Source of the DNA: Cannabis sativa
Taxonomy: Eukaryota > Streptophyta > Magnoliopsida > Rosales > Cannabaceae
DNA length: 64,000 nt
Assembly (NCBI RefSeq): GCF_029168945.1
Contig: NC_083601.1
Span: 73,831,595 to 73,895,594, forward strand
Direction of reading: 5' to 3'
The notes under the pieces are model-generated. The model did no database searches and was not told the origin of the DNA. It saw only the letters and a program-made list of their open reading frames with translations. Shown here in pieces: positions 1 to 9,459 of this stretch. A program made the translations under genes and the position numbers. Within the stretch, counting starts at the first letter, position 1. Every line of letters begins with the position of its first letter.

Positions 1-143
1 AGCAAATTTCGCAACACCAAAAAATATGATTTAATCGATAAGACAGGGAATTATTTGAGAGATGACAAGTGCGAGTATTCAACCTAAAATGGCGAGTACT
101 CGGATGGGAATGCGAGAGTAAACAATAAGGCTGGAAAAAATAA
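1..143 (-). other. Probable Tat-1-family leader fragment
   Basis: No gene is visible. The stretch is rich in GCGA/TCGC words, like Tat-1 and unlike the AT-rich surroundings. It lies immediately downstream (minus strand) of the LTR copy at 153-861. The likeliest reading is the untranslated leader of a second, tandem copy of the same element that continues left of the window. Ordinary flanking DNA is the alternative. No tRNA-complementary primer site starting TGG was recognised. Confidence 0.35.
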
Positions 144-861
144 GTAAGACGATGAATTATAGTGGTTCAGTCAGATTTCGTTCTGCTTAGTCCACTGTAG
201 CAAAGGATTCGTAGGTCCATTTTCATGGTGGATCACCCCTTTATATACAAAGTAGGTGTCCAATCGGTTACATGAGGATCACATTTATTGTTAATCCATA
301 ATTTTACACATTGAATTGCAATGACTAAACTCAAACAACGTTAACATTAATAAATGTATGACAGTTACTAAATTCATCAACGTATGCGTCTTTCGCATCT
401 GCGAGTTGACCGTTCATGTTTCGTCTGTTGAGCTCGTAGGGTCGCACATACGTTTGGAACGTCTGCGTCCTTAGGTAATCGCCCTTTGTAGACATCGCAT
501 GTTGAAGCTAGTAACATCTGGACATGCGAACTTATATTGGTCTGTTAGGGCTATTGGGTCGCTGGGACCGAAACTGCATCATAGGGCATTGGTCTCTATA
601 CTCGTCGCGGAGGTATAGAGGGGGACACTCGCACATGTTCTGACATATGCGAATTGGATCTACCCTGCATGATGAGAATTATGGTTATGCGGTGTGACTT
701 AAGTCGCACCTACAGTATCTCGCTATTTTTAGCCTGCGCGAGGTCTAAACTTCGAGAAATCTCTCACGGACATTCAGCCTTCATTGGAAATCTGAATACA
801 CGTGTCCTTTAAAGAGGAGTCTGGTCTCGAGTTTCTAGGTGAGAGAAATCTCACTATAACA
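144..861 (-). repeat. Tat-1 distal LTR (3' LTR relative to pol)
   Basis: It matches 7090-7807 over 718 bp with five mismatches and no indel seen. The likely LTR ends are 153 (TGAATTATAGTG) and 861 (CACTATAACA), which form imperfect inverted ends. The extra nine shared bases at 144-152 (GTAAGACGA) lie outside these ends. On the minus strand a TATATAAA box falls at 247-240, the expected U3 promoter. The adjoining bases 862-878 read on the minus strand as AAACTAGGGGCATG, a plausible polypurine-type primer for plus-strand synthesis. Confidence 0.8.
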
Positions 862-1140
862 CATGCCCCTAGTTTCGCGACGTGACTAGAGCGGTCACTG
901 AGGGAAACTATTGCTCGAGAGACAGGTGAAAGGTTGTCACGAGGAGGTGACCTTTTGGTTGTCCCATCGAGGGTTTCGAAAAATGACGGCTGTAATAATT
1001 AATTTTTATTATCTCTAGGATGCCACGTCACAAAACCCTTCGGTTTTCGTGTAGGCGTGGCCATAATTGGCCGTTAGATTGGGCGACCTTAGGCATTCTG
1101 ACTGCCACGTGTCATGATCCCAATTAATAAGGGATATGGG

Positions 1141-1148
1141 TATTTAAA
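1141..1148 (+). promoter_or_regulatory. TATA box of the Tat-1 antisense gene
   Basis: TATTTAAA stands here on the plus strand, upstream of a pyrimidine-rich stretch (CCCATTTTCTCTCTTTTCTC) that would be the transcript start region. The first usable ATG is at 2110, after a probable 5'UTR intron. This suggests that the antisense gene has its own Pol II promoter rather than reading from an LTR. Confidence 0.45.
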
Positions 1149-1311
1149 CGCTTTGATACGAATCAAATTTCCCCATTTTCTCTCTTTTCTCTTAACTTCC
1201 CTCTAGTTCATACACTTCAGAAAAAAGTTCATCCCCAGACTTCTGCCAGCTTTTACAACATTTCCAATTTCAGGCGTGATCGAGAGCAGTTCGCGGGAAT
1301 CAAAACTAAAG

Positions 1312-2109
1312 GTCAGTTTTCTGCATTTTTCGTTTTTTGTTTTTAGAGAAATTGCACTTTACTTTCTGGGTTTGGATTTTTTCGAAGACTTTTTAGGAGT
1401 GTATGCTAGTGGGTATTTATGTGTTTTGGGTCAATGAAACTGGGTAATATTCATAGTGTAGGGCCTGTAAATTGACATAACCGCATACAATTCATAGGCA
1501 CTGATTCACGTCTCAAATGCTCGCGGACATTCGGATGAACAATTTGAATGTTCGCGGGTGTTCGGATGAACAATTTGAATAATCGCATGTTTCCAAGACT
1601 TATTTCCGCTTAACTATTAGCTAGATCTTTTAGGATCTTTACATGTCGCGGGCTGAGTGGTGAGAGTATTAAGTGCCATTCCAAATGGTGGGTGTGTCAC
1701 AGTATTCTAATGGCTATATATGCGATTATATGTCCCTTGAGATACTGAGATACACCCAGCCATTTGTTGACGTGCCTTAATACTCGAATGACCGTACTCT
1801 TTGGTTGATAGGTAGTCTCGAAACGGTGGGAGTCTCCCAGTAACTTCAGGGTTATGCTCGAAAATGCATACCTCTTGAGTCACTGGGATACGCCCAGCCG
1901 TTTCTGGAGGTATACCGCACAACCGAGGATGCGTGAATTACTCGCCCAAAGATAGTTATATTTCTTCTCGCATGTTGATAGGAGGGTCAGTTTTCGCACA
2001 GAGCTTGACCTTTCTGTCGAATGCGACTTTTATAATCTACTGCGGGTGAGATCACTTACCTTTATTTTTAAACACATCCATCACGCTGAAAAGATCTTCT
2101 ATCTTTCAG
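1312..2109 (+). other. Probable 5'UTR intron of the antisense gene, with internal short repeats
   Basis: A donor-like AAG|GTCAGT at 1311-1317 and an acceptor CTTTCAG ending at 2109, directly before the ATG at 2110, bound a ~0.8 kb intron without an open frame. Inside, TCGGATGAACAATTTGAAT occurs twice with a 31-bp period (1531-1549, 1562-1580). A more diverged pair based on GAGATAC/GGGATACNCCCAGCC lies at about 1738-1765 and 1880-1905. The donor is weaker evidence than the acceptor. Confidence 0.4.
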
Positions 2110-4216
2110 ATGAGCGATCTATCGGATAGCCAGCAGCTCGGCTCAGGAGGTCGCGCCTTTGACAAGGAGTCGAACCAAGAGAGAGACAGTTTTCTCCCTA
2201 CGGACATCTCCGAAATGGAGGCTGCGGAGATAGAGTTAGGTCCGATGTCTTCTGTAGACATCGAGAGGATGGTACAGGAGCTCGCTGAACCTGGGACAAT
2301 CGATATCCGAGATAGCGAATCCACAGTGTCAGCACGCGACTACCTCATACATACGAGACATGCTCCCGACATCGAGGTCGAGGAGGTGGAGGAGGAATGG
2401 ACCACTCCGGTCCGTGAGTCAGGTGGGGAAGAAGAGGAAGCGGAAGGGAGCGGGACGGATTCGGTTGACGACTCCCAATTGAACGAACCCTTCTCATTCG
2501 AAGACTTAGTCTCGAGGGTCGCCAAATCTGACTTCACCACCTTCGTGAGGTTGAATTTGTTGCGACTTGCGTTTCAACGTCCCAAACCATCTCAGAGAGC
2601 GCATCTTCCGTTCACCAACCCTGCGATTATCCCTACAGAGGACGTGGTCGTCTCAATACCCATTCTTCGATGTGGTGTATCGGTCCCATTTCATCCTTTC
2701 GTCGCAGCCATTCTCAGGCGATATGACGTATCGCCCTTTCAGCTAACACCCAACAGTTATCGCACTGTACTAGCTTTCTATGCGATGTACATGGAGTATG
2801 CTCATAGGGCACCGTCAGTAGAGGAGTTTAGTTACTTCTATGACATAAAGAGCGTGGGTCTTCATAACGGCTTCTATTGCTTTAGTAAATGGGCGACTTC
2901 TGAAATAAACGGTGTCGAGGGGATGGTATCGAACATGGGTGACTGGAAGTCGAAGTGGTTTTACGTTTTTAAGGTTCCTGGGATTAGAACTGACTTTAAT
3001 CGCAGACCCAGTATGTCGCGTATTTGTTGACTTAGATATAATTTGTACTTTGTTCTCTGAGATCTTTTGCTAACTCGCTTTTTGTTGTTATCGCAGATAG
3101 ACCAGCTCGACCCACTCTTGACGCGACTAGAAAGGAGACAGCTGAAATTCTCGGGAGTCTTCCGGTACAAGATCGCGACTGGCGATTACTGTGCACAACT
3201 GCGAAATTGCGAGAACACCAGCTGATCCCTGAGAACGCGAGTCTTCAACGGGAGCCAGTATATAAAGAACCATCTGAGAAGCAGCAAGAGCGGATTGACA
3301 AACGTCTTTCTAAACAAACTCCTCGGCAAATTTCAGGTAACTCGTCTTTTTGCTATAAACTGACGGGTAGGATTGTGATTTTTTACTTATCTGTCCTTTT
3401 TGCTTGTAGACATGACTTTTTGAAGTACGCCCCCGTCCCGAAAATCAAGCAAAAGGGTGGAACACGGCGACTTCGCCGGTCGTCGCCCAAAAGAGGAAGA
3501 GCGATGTGATGGCTTCGCTTGTCGCAGATTCTTCCAAGAAGTTGGCCAAGACTACTCAGGATAAGGGGAAGAAAGTCGTCATCGACTCTCCAGTTCGTGC
3601 TCGCGACTTCCTGGCCATGCAGGAAAAACTTCTGTCTGAGATCCCTTACGAGGATCTCGTTGCTCGATCTACTGAACTGGCCGTGCAATCCATGGCTTTG
3701 TTCATGAAAGCCGCGGCTACTCCTTCGAAGGAAGCTGATTCGCTGAAGAGGCAGAACGCCCATTTTCAAGAAAATATAAAGAAGCTGAAGCAGGATGTGG
3801 CGAGGATGGAGGAGCTTAACAAGGCCAAAGAGAAGGAGCTCGAGGAACTCAGCAGGGCAAAAGAACAGGCGGAGCTCGAGCTCAAGAAGTCGCAGACAAC
3901 GATCGTTGAGATGGCTCGCGACTTGGAGGCTGAGAAAGAGAATGGGAAGAAACAGTACGATCAGCCGTGTCCGATTACATTTATACCACTCTTTCCAAAG
4001 TCCCCGACTTCGACTTCTCGGCCGCTTGGAGCCGAAGGCGCCGAGATGGCTGAAGCCTTTCGCGCCATGTCTCCTACCCAGACTCAAGGTGGGGGAGGCA
4101 ACCTTCCGGACGAAATCGAGGGAGTACAGGCTGAAGAGGTCGAGAATGAGGTCGTCAGCAAGATCGCGGACGAGGCTGCTCCTGATGAGACTACTCCCGT
4201 TGCTCCAGACGCTTGA
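2110..4216 (+). CDS. Tat-1 antisense gene, Transposase_28-like with C-terminal coiled coil
   Basis: The gene lies antisense to pol, between pol and the distal LTR. Three exons can be joined in frame: 2110-3010, 3097-3336 and 3426-4216, giving 643 residues. Intron 1 has GTATGT and TATCGCAG borders; intron 2 has GTAACT and a weaker TTTGAAG acceptor, the only one found that keeps the frame. Residues 1-120 are acidic and low in complexity. Residues ~190-290 (FHPFVAAILRRY, then FYDIKS and MGDWKSKWFYVF) resemble the Pfam 'putative gypsy type transposon' domain. Residues ~480-560 form a Lys/Glu-rich heptad coiled coil. The coiled coil suggests self-association; the biochemical role is unknown. Domain assignment is by recognition, not by search. 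Confidence 0.7.
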
Positions 4217-4363
4217 TTATTTTCTATCTTATGTTGTTGTTTAATTTCACTCTCTTTTAGTCAGCAAGATCGCGGACGAGGCTGCTCCCCGATGAGACTA
4301 CTCCCGTTGCTCCAGACGCTTGATTATTTTCTATCTTATGTTGTTGTTTAATTTCACTCTCTT
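4154..4363 (+). repeat. 106-bp tandem duplication over the antisense gene's stop codon
   Basis: The segment from GTCAGCAAGATCGCGG at 4154 recurs at 4260 with a one-base insertion (GCTCCTGATG against GCTCCCCGATG). It copies the last ~60 coding bases, the TGA, and the first ~45 bases of the 3' flank, including TTATGTTGTTGTTTAATTTC. The first stop ends translation, so the second copy is untranslated. Confidence 0.85.
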
Positions 4364-4769
4364 TTTTTTTTATATATGCGGTACACGGGTACTCGCACTT
4401 CTGTACTTAAAGAAATTTATCTTACCTTTTGGACAAATTTCTATCCTCGCGGGGATAGCTTTATACTTTAATATTTACGCAGTACACGGGTACTTGCGAT
4501 TTTTATATATTTTTAACTTTGATTACAGCTTGGTGTAATCGCAATTTTATATATAGTAATATGCGACTTTAATTACAGCTTGGTGTAATAAAGTAGAAAT
4601 ATTTACTAAGTTGGTAATTTAAATTTAAATCACTCGAAAAGCTTAGTAAGTAATTTTATTCATGCAATCAGTAATACATGCGGGTACACATGCCCCTATA
4701 CTTAGGATTTTTGAACAAAAAATATCTAAGGATAAGTGTTCGAATTAACATAACCGAATAACGCGAATA
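4364..4769. other. AT-rich spacer between the pol end and the antisense gene
   Basis: No gene. Two short repeats are visible: GTACACGGGTACT at about 4381 and 4482, and AGCTTGGTGTAAT at about 4527 and 4577. This is the position occupied by the large tandem array in Tat-2, so these may be the seeds of a similar array. Confidence 0.5.
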
Positions 4770-7090
4770 TTACTGATAATAAAATTTCAAGCTCTCGCTA
4801 TTCCATGCTCGTGGAATCGCGGTTCCATCGAGTGTTGCGAGTCGATAAGTGGCATCACCAATTTGTTCTGCGATTATGTATGGTCCTTCCCAATTGTCCC
4901 CAAAGACTCCATGAGATGGGACTTTGGTGTTTGGCATTACCCTTCTAAGGACCAAGTCTCCTACTCGCAGAGTTTTTATCTTTACTTTCGAGTTAAAGTA
5001 CCTTGCTGTTCGTTGTTGATAAGCCGCGTTTTGTAGTTGCGCTTTATCACGCTTTTCTTCCAAAAGATCAAGGCAAAACAACCGATTCTCGTTGTTCTGC
5101 GAGATATCGAAAGCATCTCTGCGTAAGGAACCTGCCCCCACTTCTACTGGCAACATGGCCTCGCACCCGTAAGAAAGCGAGAAGGGTGTTTCGCCGGTTG
5201 TAGATCGAGGGGTTGTGTTATAAGACCATAGGACTTGCGATAATTCGTCTGGCCATGCCCCTTTGCGATCTTCTAACTTTCCCTTTATGGTGTGCTTAAT
5301 TATTTTATTGACCGCTTCAGTCATCCATTACTGCGGAGTAAGCGGCGCGGAAAAGGCTTTTTTAATCCCTAAATCATCGCATAGCTGTCGCATTTCTTTA
5401 CAGTCAAACTGTTTTCCATTATCTGAAATGAGTTTGTGCGGAATGCCAAAACGACAAATGATGGAAGTGTAGACGAACTCGCGTAACTTTGTCGCAGTGA
5501 TGGTTGCGAGTGCTTTCGCTTCAGCCCACTTCGTGAAATAGTCGACCGCGACTACAGCATATTTGACTCCGCCTTTTCGTTTGGGTAACTCACCGATTAA
5601 ATCAATCCCCCATATTGCAAAGGGCCAGGGACTCGTGATAGAATGGAGGTTACTCGGGGGTTGGTGTGTGTAAGTGGCTATTCGCTGGCATCTATCACAC
5701 TTTTTTGCAAATGCGAGGGCATCTTGTCGCAATGTTGGCCAGTAATATCCTTGTCGCATAATTTTTAAGGCAAGGGAATTACCTCCAGTATGATTTCCAC
5801 AAATTCCTTCATGCACTTCACGCAATATGTAACCGCAACCTTCTCCACCGATACATCTGAGAAGTGGTTGACTAAAACTTCGGCGATACAAACTCTGGTC
5901 ATATATCACATAACGGGCTGCTCGTTGTCGCAATTTTCTTGCTTCTATTTTATCGTCAGGTAGGAGCCCCTTGTCAAGGTATGTGATGATAGGAGTCATC
6001 CAGGTAATCTCCTGAACGTCATCGATCTCCATGATTGTTTCTCGATCTATGGTTGGATGAGACAATACATCTACCGGAATTACATCGAGTAATTCGGCTT
6101 CTCTGGTGGAGGCCAGTCGGGCCAATGCGTCTGCGTGGGCATTTTGAGTACGCGGTACTCGAGACACAACTACATGTTTGAACTTCTGCATTATTTCTCG
6201 AACGATGGCTAAGTATTTAACCAATCTTCCGCCTCTCGCTAGGTATTCTCCACTCACTTGACATACCACGATTTGAGAGTCGCTAAATGCTTGTAGATAT
6301 TCGACTTTCATCTCGAGAGCCAATTTCAGACCTTCGATTAAAGCCTCATACTCGGCTTCATTGTTAGATGCAGAGAATTCAAAACGTAGAGCAGCGTGTA
6401 CCTTGAAATTATTGGGACTGATTAACAAGATCCCGCTGCCAGAACCTTCATTATTTGAGGCTCCATCGACATACAATGTCCATACCTCTTTGCCCATCAT
6501 GGCGATGTCAGTTCCACCCTCTACAACCGCCACCTCTGTGCTTGGGAACTCAAGTATAAAATCTGCCAGGGCTTGCCCCTTGATCGCAGTTCTTGGTTTA
6601 TACTTGATGTCGAACTGACTCAACTCCATCGCCCACTTTAACAATCTCCCCGATGTCTCTGGCTTAGCCAAAACCTGTCTTAAGGGGAAGTTTGTCAAAA
6701 CTTCAATGCTGTGAGCCTGGAAATAAGGTCGCAATTTTCTTGAGGATATTATCAAGGCGAAAGCCAGTTTCTCCATTTGAGGATAACGTGTCTCGGCGTC
6801 TAATAATCGCTTACTGACGTAGTACACCGGTTGTTGACGTCCTTGGTCCTCGCGGACTAGTACTGAACTGATCGCGTACTCGGAGACGGCTAAATAAATA
6901 GACAAAACCTCTCCGGGCAATGGTTTTGATAGAATTGGAGGTTGCCCCAGATGCGTTTTTAACGCTTGAAAGGCCTGCTCGCATTTCTCATCCCATTGAA
7001 ACCTCTTGTTACCTTTCAAAATCTGAAAAAACTCTTTACACTTGTCAGAGGATCTGGATATGAAGCGGTTTAAAGCCGCGACTTTGCCTG
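4770..7090 (-). pseudogene. pol: Tat-1 pol: RT tail, RNase H, second RNase H, integrase
   Basis: A continuous minus-strand frame from 7090 to 4770 is broken by one TAA (5328-5330) inside the integrase. It starts within the RT thumb/connection (LTGKVAALNRFISRS). An RNase H region follows (YLAVSEYAISSVLVRED, then YYVSKRLLDAETRYPQMEK). A second RNase H has LYVDGASNNEGSGSG, NNEAEYEAL and FSDSQIV. The integrase has a zinc-binding HHCC region (...HEGICGNHTGG...CDRCQ), the first catalytic Asp in WGIDLIGE, the second in LISDNGKQF, and the Glu after the stop (TEAVNK). The C-terminal part ends with GPYIIAEQIGDATYRL. RT catalytic motifs, protease and gag are deleted, so the copy cannot move alone. Confidence 0.85.
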
Positions 7091-7807
7091 TAAGACGATG
7101 AATTATAGTGGTTCAGTCAGATTTCGTTCTGCTTAGTCCACTGTAGCAAAGGATTCGTAGGTCCATTTTCATGGTGGATCACCCCTTTATATACAAAGTA
7201 GGTGTCCAATCGGTTACATGAGGATCACATTTATTGTTAATCCATAATTTTACACATTGAATTGCAATGACTAAACTCAAACAACGTTAACATTAATAAA
7301 TGTATGACAGTTACTAAATTCATCAACGTATGCGTCTTTCGCATCTGCGAGTTGACCGTTCATGTTCCGTCTGTTGAGCTCGTAGGGTCGCACATACGTT
7401 TGGAACGTCTGCGTCCTTAGGTAATCGCCCTTTGTAGACATCGCATGTTGAAGCTGGTAACATCTGGACATGCGAACTTATATTGGTCTGTTAGGGCTAT
7501 TGGGTCGCTGGGACCGAAACTGCATCATAGGGCATTGGTCTCTATACTCGTCGCGGAGGTATAGAGGGCGACACTCGCACATGTTCTGACATATGCGAAT
7601 TGGATCTACCCTGCATGATGAGAATTATGGTTATGCGGTGTGACTTAAGTCGCACCTACAGTATCTCGCTATTTTTAGCCTGCGCGAGGTCTAAACTTCG
7701 AGAAATCTCTAACGGACATTCAGCCTTCATTGGAAATCTAAATACACGTGTCCTTTAAAGAGGAGTCTGGTCTCGAGTTTCTAGGTGAGAGAAATCTCAC
7801 TATAACA
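7090..7807 (-). repeat. Tat-1 proximal LTR (5' LTR relative to pol)
   Basis: The LTR proper is 7099-7807, with the U3 TATATAAA box on the minus strand at 7193-7186. On its internal side it runs directly into RT coding sequence. The junction bases TCGTCTTAC are shared with the bases that follow the other LTR copy, which points to a deletion across a short direct repeat. Confidence 0.8.
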
Positions 7808-7974
7808 AAGATGGAAATAATTAATTTTATTTCAATCACCATCTAAGTATAATTTTATAAATATTATATTAAATTCTTATTTTTTGAATTTCAATTCTTA
7901 ATTTCGAATTTAATGAGAATTTATTTATTAGAATAATAAAGAAATACATATTAAAAAATGAGCTTTATTATTAT

Positions 7975-8390
7975 TAAGATATTCGATCTCCATTGTGGGT
8001 TTTACACCGCGTTTGTTTTAGTGAGTAATCCTCCCTAATGGAGGAACATTCATTAGCAATTTCGCACTGTTTAATCTCGCATGATAAGTGGTTTGTAAGT
8101 GTTTTATATGGTATAGATCACCCTAATGGTGGCGACCATATTTGACTTGCAAATTGCGAAACAATGGTAGAAGCTCATGAGATAGAATAGCCTTGACTCT
8201 CGCCTAAACGGGACAACGCTGGATTCCAATCTTGATCGAATAAAAGGGTGCTAGAATGTTTAACATTTTAGATGAGCTGACAGCTCTATTCAATAGATGG
8301 TAGCTTTGACTCTCGCCTAAACGGGACACTGATATCAGTTTGTTGAAAAACCTTGGAAATTATTTAGGATTGAATTTTTTAAGTATTTTC
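7975..8390 (+). repeat. Conserved Copia leader block (copy in Copia-1)
   Basis: About 400 nt of non-coding leader resembles 30575-30985 and 52375-52790, although the flanks differ. It contains the hairpin CCTCC-CTAAT-GGAGG (8030-8044), the hairpin CACC-CTAAT-GGTG (8119-8131), and two copies of CTCTCGCCTAAACGGGAC, inside repeats at 8193-8214 and 8306-8327. It ends shortly before a splice-acceptor-like TTTGTAG (8487) and the gag ATG (8505). Confidence 0.75.
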
Positions 8391-8504
8391 TCATATCATT
8401 CCTACTTGCTATGTGCTTATAATTTCTGAATTGATTTTGTGTTAAACCATTATTTATTTCTATTTGTTGATTTCTATTATTTTGTAGTATCCTGTTTTGT
8501 CAAA

Positions 8505-9459
8505 ATGAATCCCATGTTGTCACCGTTGACTGAAAATAAGCTGAATGGATCTAACTTCAATAAATGGAATGAGAACATTAATATTGCTCTCATAGGAGAA
8601 AGTGCCTTGTTTGTTTTAACTGAGCCGTCACCTGAAGTGCCTGGGGAATGCATCCAAAGCTGTGAAAGAAAAGTATGAGCGTTGGCAGAAAGCAAATGAC
8701 AAAGCTCTATACTTTATGCTTTCTAGCATGGTTGACACCCTCAAAACTCGGTTTTCTAAAACCGAGAAGGCTGCTGAAGTTATGACGAAGTTAAATGAGC
8801 TATTCGGTAAGGCATCACTTCAGTCACGCTTTGACGCGACTAAGAAGTACATTAATGCACGGATGGAACCTCATCAAAACGTGCGTGACCATGTTCTCCT
8901 CATGTCAAGTTATTTCCAAGAAGCCCAGGATCATGGTGCTGAAATGGACAGTGCTACTCAAGTAAGTCTTATCTTGAATAGCCTGACTCCAGCATTTCTA
9001 CCATACACATCAAATTATGTCATGAATAAGAAGGAAATTGACTTTCATGAATTAGTCAATGACCTTCAAACTTATGAAAATTTGATTGGAGGACCCAAGA
9101 AGAAAGGGAGTAAACCTCACAATCCTGGGAATGGTAATGGGACGATAAAACCTGAAGCAAATGTTGCCTCTGCTTCAAAGCCCAAATCGAAGAGGAAGTG
9201 GAACAACACCAAGAAGCGAACTAAAGCCATAAAGAATAAAAAGGCTGTTCCTTCTGGTGATGCTACACTTAAAGGAAAGTGTTTCTACTGCAATGAAAAA
9301 GGTCATTGGAAATCCCAGTGTCCTAAACTTCTTGCAAAGAAACAAGGTATTTCCATTTATAAACTTTAAGAGTTTAGTGAATTGTTATCCAATTGGATTT
9401 ATGATTCTGGACTAACTTTGTTTATTTGTTTTCTTCTTCTTATAGGCCAAGCTACTTGA
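8505..9459 (+). pseudogene. gag: Copia-1 gag (UBN2-type, zinc knuckle), frameshifted
   Basis: Gag coats the element RNA and builds the virus-like particle. The start at 8505 (MNPMLSPLTENKLNG) opens the typical Copia gag N-terminus with a FNKWN motif. A frameshift near 8645-8655 moves the reading to the frame that contains KEKYERWQKANDKA. The rest is the UBN2 helical region, a basic linker and a CCHC zinc knuckle (CFYCNEKGHWKSQC, about 9286-9327). Unspliced, the frame stops at 9369. A GT-AG intron (9347-9445; CAAG|GTATTT, TTCTTATAG|G) would instead give a stop at 9457-9459. No protease follows. Confidence 0.8.

Larger units (their letters stand above)
153..7807 (-). mobile_element. Tat-1: truncated Ty3/Gypsy element (Tat lineage)
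   Basis: Minus-strand order is LTR (7807-7099), pol (RT tail, RNase H, second RNase H, integrase), an antisense gene on the plus strand, then LTR (861-153). The second RNase H-like domain and the antisense gene between pol and the distal LTR are traits of the Tat/Ogre/Retand group. Gag, protease and most of RT are absent; pol begins abruptly beside the right LTR. I counted only five mismatches between the two 718-bp terminal copies, so the element is young. It interrupts the Copia-1 leader: the sequence from 7808 (AAGATGGAAATAATT) matches an internal point of the Copia-2 leader near 30388. A 5-bp target duplication would be AAGAT at 7808-7812; its partner lies outside the window. Confidence 0.8.

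Noticed and set aside
3383..4087. A 234-residue minus-strand frame opposite the Tat-1 antisense gene's last exon
   Set aside because: It is the shadow of the Glu/Lys-rich coiled-coil codons, giving Leu/Phe-rich sequence without a domain.
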